64,000 bases of DNA from Penelope pileata. Its lineage: Eukaryota > Chordata > Aves > Galliformes > Cracidae. The DNA lies in contig WBMW01003187.1 in assembly GCA_013396635.1 (NCBI GenBank), positions 227,191 to 291,190 on the forward strand, in the 5' to 3' direction. The translations under genes and the position numbers were made by a program. Below, piece by piece: positions 23,001 to 35,648 of the stretch. Under the pieces are notes generated by a model that was given only the letters and a program-made list of their open reading frames with translations, did no database searches and had not been told where the DNA came from. Position 1 is the first letter of the stretch. Each line of letters starts with the position of its first letter.

Positions 23001-26000
23001 AAATGACTTTTTTCCTGTAACTTCTTTTAACTCCAGACATGTTCCCCATTCCATGATACATTGCTGCCAACTCTCACCGCTTTGACCACTGCGCCTGCCA
23101 CACTCGGTCTGTCTTTCTAAACTTCCAGCGTTTGCAAACCTTGCCATATTTATATGTGAAACTCATTTTCCAGACCTATTTGAACTAGAGAGCAAGTAAG
23201 AACCACCACCATTTCATAAAGGAGTTTTGAAAAAACCTGATATCTTTCAGGAGCTGAAATGCATACTTTGATTTGGCAGGAGTTTGAATTGCAGCAGACT
23301 GAGCTACTAAACAGCAGGAATTAATCCTGTCTTCAGGTCTTATAAACATGGAAAGCACATAGAACTTCCTTTAAGATTTACACATAAGAGTTCATGACTC
23401 TAAAAAGCCTAACATCAGCCTCTATAGAAACCAACTTGAATCCACTGCTAGTGACAGTCCAACAATGCATCTGTCTCGGTCCTTCTGACAGAGGCTGCGA
23501 TCTGGAACAGCAGCATGTTTTATGGTCTGAGCAGAAGACAGCCCTGCTGCAGTCCTGCTGCAGCTCTGATTTTGATGCTCTGTGAGCATCAGCAAGTCAT
23601 CACATCAGGAGGTTATTTCTCCCTCTGCCAGTGCGTGTAGGTGTGATGCATACATACAGCACCTGCCATAAAAAGCACTGAGGACTAATCTGCTAGGCGA
23701 AACGCATCTCTGAGGTGCATCTGCAGACCTTACTCTTTAACAGACTGGCTCATCTTCTTGCTTAGTCTGTTATAAACTGATAGTTATATACTTCTTGGCA
23801 CTGAGCCTACACTTGTACAGCCATCATTTCAAATTTCTTTAAGGTCAGCACAATATACAGGGAGCGCAGAATGAAATAATGTGTTTGAATTAGATATTGA
23901 ACCTTCTCCTTTTCATTAAGAGTTCTGCATTCTGCAGAGTCAGCTAGATGGGATTTCAATGGTTAGAAATGTGTATTTCTAAAAGAAATGCACCTTTGGA
24001 AAACTTTCAAGGCCTGACAGGTCCAGAAGGATGTATTTAGGGATGTATAAAATAACAAGTGATATTATCTAACCCAAAGTTTACCTGAATCATTTTAAAG
24101 GAGTTTTCCATGGCTTTCGCAACTCTTTTTTCCCATCCCAATACGCATCTGGTTCTAGTTGGCATCAAAAGATACACATACTTAAATGTCATGAAAAAGC
24201 TAATTATGTTTTTTGGGGTTGTTTGGAGATAGGAAGTACTAGAAATCTCATAAGAAGAGCAGTTCTCCTTGGACATCCAGACACTTTTTACGTAGTCAAG
24301 TGATTTACATAGTTCAGAGAAGAATTCAAATCGTTGTGTTAGCTGAACTGACCCTCTCAACCTCCAGAGGCTCATTCATCACTAGGTAGAGGTTACTAGG
24401 AAACATTGGAAAGACTGCTCTGTCTAACAGCCAGCCATGAAGTTCTTGGTCTTTTGTGTCCTTGCTCTTTCCTGTAGGAAAATCCAATAAATGGAGCAGT
24501 ATTTAAGTACACTTTTTTTTTTTTTTTTTTTTAATTGGGGAAAGGAAGTGGTCCGGTACTCATGATGCTAGAGAAAGAAGTTGAAAGCAGTCCAAACCCT
24601 TGTGATTCCACTTTAGTGTTTATCTTGTCCTTATTCAGACACACTCTGTTACTAAAATGAATCTGAATAAAGGTAACAAAATTAATAAGGACCTTGGAAT
24701 TTGGGGTATAAAAAATAATTAGCAGTATTTAGTGCAGTTTATCTACAGACATTATTGTCTGTAGATACATTATTATGTTGTTTAACATTATTATTACGTT
24801 ACATTGTCTGTAATTACACATTATTATGTAGTCACAAAGTACCTTTTCCATAAAAGACCTAGGTTCAGTTTGCAGTAGTAATGTATTCCCTTGAATATTT
24901 CCGAAGAGCCGGAAGTTAAGTGTTTAAGGTGTAATGAAAAACAATGGGAATGAGCTGCTGGAGTCATTTGCAAAATGACACATGGTTTTCAAGTAGCTTA
25001 AACACTTAACATTTAAGCCACAAGCCACTTCTGCAATGATATTGCAAAGTGATGCATATGCACGTAGTGTCTTCCTTCACAAAAGGAAAACCTGAAACCA
25101 AATCTTGCCCACAGCTACAAGGAGAGCCTCACACTGAATTTAGAAATCAAACATACCTGCAAGCATTTTCATGCTCAGACCATGCTTCTCTTCATTACTT
25201 TACTATATCTACAGTAAAATGCATGCCTACCAGTGATGAAATACCGATGTTTCGCAAGTCTATCTTCTTGGCAGGTTCTGCTGGAATCCTTGTTGCAGAA
25301 CAGAACTCACAGCACGTATTGGTGCTAATGGAAGAACTTGTTAATGTTTTAAGTAGGTGAAAAACAATTTGTGATAAATGTGTTCATTTACCTTTTTGAT
25401 CTTCTTTTTTTCCTTCCAATGCAGATTCTTTCTCTGATAAAGTGCCATCATCTTGGCTGGCTTTTACTGTGTTTTCTTCCTGTATGGTTTCTTCACCAAT
25501 GGCTACTGTGTGTCCATTTGAAGTTTCAAAATTTACTGTTACATCGCCATCTGAAATGAAAATTAAAAAGCCATTGTCCAAATTAACTGCTTGCTCAGAA
25601 CCTATTGACAAAACACATCAACTCTCTGCTTTCACGATACCATGGAAACAAAGCAGAAAGACCTACTGAAATGAAAAATAGGCTGTCGGTCTGCTCTAAA
25701 CAATCTCTACAGGCTGCCAGGTCTTGGATACCTCTGCAGTAGTGGGCCTATTTTCCAGGTCCAGCTTCAAGTTTCCATCTTGGGATGTGAACTCTGTACA
25801 CATTAGCATCCCATACTCTTCCTCCCCACATCTTGGTTTACACAGCTAAGAGACATGTACGTGCAACGCAATGTAGCTGTAGTGTTTCCAACAGTCCCAA
25901 ATCTGGACATACAGAAAGTTGCAGGACTACTGTGTTGCATCCCAGTAGGTAAATCAGCCAGGAATTCAAGCAGGAATTCTCAGAATATATGTGCCCAGTT

Positions 26001-29000
26001 CACAAATGTGACTTTACTATTAATGATAATGAGTCATTATCCAATCTTAAGAACCAAGGTGAGGTCTTCCTGTATTGTATTACACATTGTTACTAAATTT
26101 TGCAAGTCCAATTCTTTCCCAACTCTGACGATAGTTACCGACTTACCTGAACTACCTCCGCTATGTTTTCTTTTTCCTCTTGAAAAAAAAAAGTCTTTGT
26201 CTTCCCTATGTGTTTATATTCCTAAAATGCTATGTACTCTTGCTGGCTCACAGCTTTCTCTGTTCCCTGATTTCTTTTCTCTATTCCATGCATTTTAAAA
26301 TCACTGCTGATTTTCTTCCCCGGTCATTTCTAAGCCCTGTTATCTCTGAGTTGCTCACACCACACCTGCACTGCTCATAGATGATTGCCTTCCTCCTACA
26401 GGATGCTCTTGCCATCCAAAATGTATGCAACTTTACCTGTAATGTCTTCTGGTTCCTCCTGTTGTTTCTTCATTAATCGTGGTAATTCCACCCTCTTCTT
26501 CTCCTTGTTGTGTGCTGTGAGATCTGGATGTTTGGCAGTTCAGTATAATTATGCAGCCTCTCTCTTACTCCCTTAGGCTGCCCTGTGGGTTAAGCTGATG
26601 GTTTCATTCTCACCCACACACCTAACTTCAACTTGATGTGTAAAAATGAAGTGTAAAAACCAATTTCTGCCTTCTTACCTTGTCTCATTCGCTATAGCTG
26701 ATATTTGCAAAAAGCTTCCTTCTTACCTGACTGCAACATTCAACTTTTTCAGCTTCTTCCTTCCAGATGTTCATAAATCCATTTCCCTTTCTGCCTCCAC
26801 ATGTAACATTCCCACCTTACTCATGTTCTGCAAACATCTCATCTATGTCCTTGCAGCTTCCCACCTCTTCCTTCTTCATCCCTATTACTTCTTCACATTT
26901 CTTACCTCTCACGTTTCAACATTGCGTGCCATTTCTTCACCTAGCTTTCATCTTGTAGCTGTTCCTCCTAACTAGCTTCACGCTGCCCAACCACCGTCTT
27001 TCCCGTATCTCTGTTTTTAGCCTGTTCAAAACAATCCTGTACTCTTTCAAACTGCTCTTCAGAAATTACAATTTTATCAGACAAGAAGCACAAAGTGATG
27101 AAGGCAGCACAGACTGGATTGATGGTCTTCTTAAGAAGGGAGTAAGGGGAGAAAATTGTTCATCATTACATCCTTTTCCCCCTTTTAAGAGTGGAATATC
27201 AGGTCAAGGACAGCATAAATGATACTCCCTATGTTCAGACTGTTTTTGACCCACCTGAAATGTTAACACCTTTCATTAACTGTCCCGACAGTCTAAATGC
27301 AATTTGCAACCATCAATCAACAAAGTCACACGGCTGCCAAGAAAAGCACATAGCAAAAAACGTACAGATTCACAGATGGGCAAATTGAGGTATGGAGATT
27401 TCATGTCTTGTTTTACGTCACAGACAGTGGCAGAAACAAGTTAAGAAGCCAGCTGTGCTGGATGTCACATTCAAGCAAGTGGACAAACACTGCAAGGACA
27501 AGTGAAATCACAAGGTAACAAACAAGCCCTTTACTTCCAAATTGCAATGTGTGCAATTCTTCAGCTCAGGCAGAGTAATACAACTTCTAGGAGACATCTG
27601 TTTTTGGAAAGCATGGAGTTCTTAGACTTCTTGATAAAATGATGAATGGTTTGATTTTAAGCTACTGAAAATTATTCTAATCACTTGATTTTTATTAAAT
27701 CTAGATTTATAGATGCTTAATAATATCTGAAGAATACCACTATTGGCATTTCAGAAGCACAAATAGATGTAGCAGAGGTGTTAACCATGGTTTATTCATA
27801 CTATTCCAAGCACAAATTCTGGTTACCAGTTATGAACTCTAAATTGTTTTTAAACAAGGAGTGTTCTCCCTGCAAACTTTTATATTTGTGCCACTTGTGA
27901 ATGTGCTCTGTATGATATTAGTGGGATCTGTATGATCCCAACACTGGTACTTTTGGATGCTGAAACAGCAGCTATCCCCATTTAGAGGGAGCATAAAAAT
28001 ATGTAAGGGTATGGCCAGAAGTCAGATGGTGTATCTTGGCAGGAGAGGTAAAAGAATGCATATCTCTTGACTCCAACTTTGTTTCGTTCAACTAGCTCAT
28101 ATTATTTATCACACTCCTCAGCTTTATCTCCTTATACCTATTTATACTACATGGAAACAACGCAATAGGGGTTTTACCATCCAGGTTCAGCACTTAGGAG
28201 CTAAATTCTAGGTAATGTTATCACCTTGCTCAGGCATTTCCTTCAGCACTCCCCTTCTTATCAGCTCCTCTCTGCTTTGTCTTGTCGAAATCTTCCTTTC
28301 CAACACTAAAGAAAAAGCACAGTTAAGAATAGATTTATTCTCACACTGATGATGCTTGTGAAAAATGTAGAAAAAGATTAAGAACGCCTGATAAATCTTG
28401 TTTCCTCTGATTCTATGGGAGAAGCGGCCTGGGTTTTCATGGACACTCTCGCAGAACTTCAGCCACAAAAGGAAGGATTCATCTGATCCAATGTCTTCAG
28501 CTGAGCAATGCTCAACGAGGCTTCCTTCACAGTCAATGGGGAACATACTTCCAGAAAGAAAGTGAACTCATCCTAGCATTGACATTTAATACTTCAAAGC
28601 ACCTCTTTATCACTGTCTGGAGTGACCAGGTCAGCTCAAGATACCTTCACCTACTTTTACAGATGTTTGAGTTGGGAGAGACAAATTCTGCTCAGAGCAA
28701 GCAATAACCTCAGTCAAGTCAAAAAGCTGCTCACAGAGTAACCTTTGTGACATGCAAAGTATTTTAAAAGAAAAAAAAATCTTTAAAAGAAGTTAGAAAG
28801 TTCTGTTCTAAAAGGGAATAACATCCTCATCCAGGCTTGTTGGCTGTCATGGAAAAAAATGCAGCATCCTGTTTTTAGGTTAAAAAAAAAAACGCATACA
28901 ACACAAACAACAAAAAAAAGACTGTGACATCAAACTTTGCAATTATTATGTTTATTTCCCATGGGAAAAATGTTAAATAGTTTTATAGGGAAAAGTATTT

Positions 29001-32000
29001 ACAGATGGCAAAACAGTAATTCCCCACTCCACCCCACCCCTAAACCAATACAGTTTTGGTCAGCGATCTGGGAAGCCAGTGTAATGATTTATGGAACTGC
29101 GTGCGTGGTTCAGAAAATGTGAACAACAGTGTTGTAAAACCCTCCCTTCGCTGCATTGTTAGCAGAAGTTAATAACCTGCCCTGACTCTGTTTGCTAAGA
29201 GCATCAAAACCCAAGTGACGTTTGGAGCTCAAGCTGAGGTCATGCAGCAAAGCTTCAGCAGTGCTGGACTTGATCCTGTTAATGATGTGGGGTAGGGAGA
29301 TTTATCTCATCAACTAATTCAAACACTCTGGTAATCCAGTTACTCCCCAGTGCAAGTCTAATTGCTGTACACAGATTAAATACTGCAAGGAGTATTTTCA
29401 ATCTCACTTGAGCTGGACTAGTTTGAGTGAAGTTGCATGGTGAAGTGAGCACTACTGTGAGGACAGAGAGAGTCCTCTCACATTTCAGCACTTCTGAGGA
29501 ACTGACCCTCTGAGGTAGCAGCTGACAGATGCCTCTCCCAGCAGCAGGTAGCTCTGGCTGCTGACTCGCAAGCAGGCTGGCTGAGCTCAGACACCTGAAG
29601 GAATGGACAAGGAGCTCCCCATTCAACCAACATGCAGGGAGTGATTCTCTGCCAGGCTAACGCCCTGAAGTGGCTCCTGGCCCAATTGGCTGAACAGGAG
29701 AGGAGGCACCTGAGAGGCAGGAGCACAGCGCTGCCAACTTCATTTGGCTTCATTGATGCTGGAAGTTGATCCTAATCCTGACAAGCAAATGCTTGGACTG
29801 AACTCCTCACAAAAATTACTGGTTGTGCAAAAGCCAGGGTAGAAAAGCATCACTGGGAACAGGGGACAGCATGGCAGCCTGAAGGCAGATCCATTGAGAC
29901 TGCCTTCCTAAATCCCATTCCTAAATTAAGAGTTCTTCTAATTTTTCCCCATTACTTTTAAGGTATATACCTTGTAACTGCATGCCACGCAAGTTAGTAA
30001 CGTGGCAAGCAAAGCACAGGGGTATGCCCTACTCTAACAAGTTTTTCTTCATGTAGGTGAACACTTACTCCCACAAAGACTTCTGCAGAAGAGAACACGG
30101 ACAATGAAGCCAGAGGACCATGTGGGCAGGCAATAGCCAAGGGCTGTAATCTTTCCAAAAACATGTATATTTATTAGCAGAGTGAAATCTCCTCTGGTAT
30201 AGACCTCAAGGATGAACTCTTTGTGCACATACTTCATACCCGTTTTGTTGCTGGCAACATAAATATTCCCTTATTATTTCAGTTTTGGAAGCATAATTTA
30301 CTTCCTGCCTTTTTTTCCCCTCTGCTTTTTTGCATCTATTTTATTGGGGACAGTGAAATCAGATGCTCTCTCTTATATTTCTTTGTGAGATTTAGTCTAA
30401 TAACACTTGAAAACAATTACATATCCTTTCCATCACACTCAAACATTGAATCTGACCCACCATCTACATCTCTCTCTAGTTTTCAGGATTACGTATTTTT
30501 TCAGTTCTGCAACGCCGAATTAACAACTGTATCACACTTATCATTTGGCATTAAAAGACAGCAACGCCTTACACTTCCACCAGAAGACCTCAAAGAATTC
30601 TACTAACGTTACATCGATCTCACAACATCCCTTAGACTATCTCCATTTTACAGATTAGAAAATTTATGTACAGATTAGAAGCTTAAGGCCAAATCCTTAA
30701 TCATCTAAAATGCTAGCTGGAAGTGATGTTTTCATTTAAACTGATTAAATTCAGTCAATTCAGCATGAAATGATAGTTTATTTAAAATATTATTAATGGA
30801 AAGAACATTATGAAGTACGCTAGTGTTCACTATGACTATCTCAATTTTAATTCCTACAAAGAAGTATAATTTTAATAACAGTGGTCAAAAACATGTACCC
30901 TTGCATAAAAGGAATGAGCAGACAGTTTTCTTATGAGCCTGCACCAGGTGCTACTTAGCCAGGGTGGACTCATCATTGTAACTTATTGCTTATTAAAAAC
31001 TTTGCACTACACAACACATTTCACATTCACACAGCCAAGCATTTTGACTATCACAGCCCAATTGCACTGAGCTTTAAGGGTCTCAAATTATTTTGCTGAG
31101 CAAATCAAATCAGACTACTGTTATGTTTCAGTAAACTCTCCTAAAATGTTCTTTCCACAAAGCCAAGCTTTCAGAAGCTAAAAAATGTTTGAATGAGGAC
31201 CGACAAGTGTGCAGATGGTACAGCTTTTATTTGCTTGTTATGTGTTTTACCTTTGTAATCCTTGCCACTTTTAGAATACAGACTGCCCCAGTGTTTCCAC
31301 TGACTTCAGTTGTAGCTGCTAGAAAGCATGTCAATTTACACTGTATGTAGCCTTGAACTGCAGCCCTCATTTACTTGAGTAAATCTTACTTGTCCAAGGG
31401 ATCCCACAAATGTATATTTTTAGCCCAATACAAATAATAGTAAAACCAATCAAAATAACATTCTACCTCAAAAAGCGGCTTCCATCCCTCCCTACCTGCC
31501 CCCTCGAAAGAGAAGACTTAGTGGCATTCAGCAGCTACAAACCTCAAGCAGTCTTAAGAACCAATTCTCTTATTTAAAGAGTAATGTGAGATTCTGGATA
31601 TTTTCCAGTCTTCAGTTTTGCTCATCCAAGAGAAGCTCAAGAGAATTCCAATTTTTAATTTTTCTCTGACCCACTAAGAGCTAAAATTGCCTCCTGCTCC
31701 CTGTCTGCACATACTCTCACAGTGGGGCTTTGAAGTGGCGTCTACTTCATGCCAAGACATTAACTGCTGCCTTCTTTGTCTTCAGAGTAAAGCACTGAGG
31801 CGGTGGGAAAGCCCTTGAGATTATGCCATCTTCTGTTTGTTTTTCCTGATGAAAGTTCTTTGGGCAGAAAGTATACAACCAGTGCCCAGAGAACAGATTT
31901 TCTGAGACACGGCATGGAAAATATGTTGCTAAAGGAAAAAAATTCCAGCCATCGTTCCCAGATTGGCCCAAATACTTCCACATCCAGTTCTCCATGTTTT

Positions 32001-35000
32001 TTTGATGTTGTGGTATTTGCTGTTTATGAATACCTTCCAGTTGCTAGCATAATACAGTCACATGAGGTTTTGTCAACACACTGCATGGTACAGCCCTGTC
32101 AGATCTGTAACAAGAATCTACTTCAAAAAGCTGGCTGAAAACCCAGTTACAGCAATAGAAGTTCTTTCCAATATCCCACAGTCTGTCTTAGAAGAAACCT
32201 TCTTCAGCTGCATGCCTACTTACCAAGCTGTGGCCCCATTAAGAGGATTACCAATACGTGTGATGAGCGTCACACCACTTTGCGTGGTCTCAGACCAGGA
32301 GAGCAGCCTTCTGCGTGTGAGATACACACACGCGCATCCCCTTCTGTAGTGTAAATACACCTCTGACTGAGCTGTCTGAGGAAGAGGATTTCCTGTAGGA
32401 ACTTTATTTTGTGCGGATGTTTCCCCTTTCTCATGTCAGATAAGCGAGTTTCTTCTGCTGTGTCAATTAGCAAGCAACAAGGGGCAACTTGCCAGTAAAT
32501 GCATCTTTTCAATCTCCGCTGGCCCTGGGTCTGTTTCCTCAAGAAATATGAGGGTAACTTTTTTTTTACTTTTTTTCCTGAAACAATCATCTGAGACAGG
32601 ATGCACGCAGTCCAATCTGGTTTTCATTTCAAATTTCAGCCTCACAGGAAGCATGTATACAAATGTAAGTGGTTCCATACCTTCCTTATGTAGAACTCAA
32701 AAACAAACGTCTATCTCCCTACAGCTCTGGGGTTTTCTGACAGCAAAATAATGCTCAGGTATGTTAAGATACGTTTTCATTGCAAGCTAACTTGATTTAC
32801 ACTGAATAGCTACAGCTTATTCGTGGTGTAGCTGAGGCTGGCACTCTGTTTCTGAGGCTCCTGAGGACACAACATCTTAGTGCTGCAGAAACAGCACGAT
32901 TTATCCGTGTCTTTTCTCTATATGGAATTACAAGGAGGGGTAGTCTGTATTTCTGGCCTAATCAAAGGAGTCAGCACAAATGACTTATCCTGGTGCACCC
33001 CTGCCAGCACTACTAGTACTATTAGCAGACAATCAGCCTGAATTAAAGATGCATCTAGCCTCAAACAAGCTGCTAGCATAGGACCAGCACAGCCAGATCT
33101 GGAAAAAAAAGCTTTGATTGTTGATAGGAGAGTAAACAACAATAACATCTAAGCAAGACTATGAACCAAATGTTCACTGTAGAGATGAGCCAATATTTAG
33201 ACACCTCCTTCCTCGCTCAGCATAGAAACTCTGGGAACGGTACTCGTGCTGTCACAGGTTACATCTTAGAGAGTCACAGGGGATAAATTCCTGTATGACA
33301 CGCAGGAGGAAAATAACTGGGGAACCTTTCATTTACTCGAAAAACTTACAATTCATATCATCCAGATTTACTTTCTCTTCATCTCCCTATCTTAGACAAC
33401 CGTTATCGCTACTTCTTAGATGAAAGATGAGATCTTCAGATATAACATAACACCCAGCATTTCATTTTTAGAAGAAGAAAAACAACACTAAATACTGTGA
33501 CGTTTGGTAAAATGCATGTAACCTGGGACTTATAAATGCAAGCTGATATACTGAATGTACAAAAGAATACAAAAGATTTCAAAACCAGAAATCAATTCAC
33601 TGTATCAATATATTTGTACAATCCCAACCAAAAAAGTGAAATTTTACAGCGCAGTGGGATGGATAATTAAAGCCTTATTAAAAATAGAACGTATGGACTC
33701 CTTAGGGGAAAAAAAAAGTCAATCTACCAAATAATGAAAAAATATCAGAAGTTTCCAAGCTCGCATATAAAATCTAAGTTCTGTTCACCAAGACAGGCAT
33801 TGAATTTTGTATATTTACACTTTACAAACTATACAGGCACTGAAATACTCTAGTTTATATATTTTAGATTATTAGAGATGTTTTGTGTTTTATTAGCTGA
33901 GTTTTGCATTACTTTGTTACTAAATACAATAGCAGCCTTTACAGTATAAAGCTTGGATACGGACAGTATGGTTATCCAGCGCAGTTATTTGAGCAAATTG
34001 GGCTTTTTGGGATAATTTAAAAGCCTATGTAGAAGATGGTATTTAGCACAAGATACTCTAGGCACTCAGTGAATCAATTGCGCTAGCTGATTTTTTGGGA
34101 ATAAGAACTATTAAGTATAAAGTTCTGTGACTGGACTTAGAGCAGGGACTTCAATTAGTTCGCTCTTACCTCCTCCTGCATTAACTTTTCCCATGCCCTA
34201 TAGCATTCATAGACACACTTCATTTGTGCAGATAATTAAATTCTACTTTTCAATACATAATTATGCACAGTCACATATTCAATTGACCAAGAGTTCCCAG
34301 TTACATGATCTATGGACGACACTAATCTGTCACCATCGACTCTATTATTCTTCTGCTGATTTGTAGTGCAAATTCTCCTAACGCCTATGGATTTCTGTTT
34401 GCACACTGGTGCGCTCCATTTTGAAGAAAAGATCTATCACAAAATAAAACTCTAACCCTGGAAAAAAGACAAAGAAATCTACATTAAAGTTTTAGCTTCC
34501 AGACCTGAAAGGCAGTGATACAAAACTGCAGTTGACATTAAAAAACAATCAGGTTGTCTAAATTTTAAAAAATTCCAAAAGAGGCTCTGTCTTTCCTCTT
34601 TGCTCTAGTGTGCTTTACTGACAGCAATCACAATGCTAGACCACAAGTCCAAGTGCTAACCTCCACAGAAGAGTGAAAACTACTTCTTGTTATATTTCAC
34701 TGTGTCGCTTTCTGCTGGATCAGATTTGTGTCCACTCATCACAGAACAGGTACCGGGACCCAGTAGGCAGTGGAAGCAAACATAAACAGTTGAGATAATT
34801 GAGAAGACAGAAGTAACACTTGAAAATTAGCTATCAGGTAGTTAAGACAGACGCTGCTCTTTGTTAAGAGTTCCTTGCTCTAATTTTTGAGAGTTCCTGG
34901 GATTAAAATGTAAAGCAGTGTACTCCAAAATGCTCTGAATGGGGACAGTGAACAGAGAACTTGACTGTGGTAATGAATCTGAAAAGCCATGGACTCTGAT

Positions 35001-35613
35001 TGGGCTCAAGTTGACAAAAGCACAGCATCAGATGTCTGAACCCCAAAACAGAAGTTTGAGATTTTTCTGGAGAAAGCTCAGCCAGAGCTGTGACACACAG
35101 AGACACACTTACATATGCAGAGTGACTTCAGTTTTCTAAGTGTGAATGACTACAGCCACTTGAGATGCCCCAAGGTTTTGGAGATATCTGCATAAGGATG
35201 GCAGACATGGCACAAAACCTCCTGGGAGAGCAGCCAGGACAGCCAGAGCATCTAAGGTGGCACCAACTACCCGTGTTTAGGAAACTGAATCCCAGCCCTC
35301 AATCTTGCTCGTTTTCAGAAGGAACATCATTCATTCAGTCACAGCATTTTATTTCACACTTGTTCTTCCAGCCTGCCCATTTGGGGAGCGAAGGGGCTGA
35401 GTAACCCATAAGAAGGCAGTGGTTGCAAAGCTGATTTGTGTTCTTCTGCTGGCCATGACCACATCTGCTTCTCCCCTCTGAACAGACCAAAATTCTGTCC
35501 CCATGAAGGTAAGGTTTGTTTCATAATCCAAGCCACTGGCTAGTAGGAGAACACGGAGACACTCTCAACATACCTGATGATATGAAGCACGCAGCCTAGT
35601 GCTTCTTAGCTAA

Positions 35614-35648
<35 letters not shown>

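Larger units (their letters stand above)
14590..25391 (-). other. PHACTR2: PHACTR2 intron 4 (10.8 kb)
   Basis: The largest recognisable structure is the Galluhop interrupted by a CR1 (20688-21719). Others are a 20-base poly-T (24513-24532), a perfect hairpin (24741-24766), a short (TG)n near 20490-20504 and a coding-like but unidentified patch at 17115-17655. Bases 18350-18480 contain two similar copies of a GGCCAGA-TTTT-AAGAAAGCT motif, perhaps an old repeat. The rest appears unique and AT-rich. Confidence 0.85.

Noticed and set aside
25855..26298. 147-codon plus-strand open frame
   Set aside because: Pyrimidine-rich intron sequence poor in stops; no splice signals, motifs or recognisable protein.
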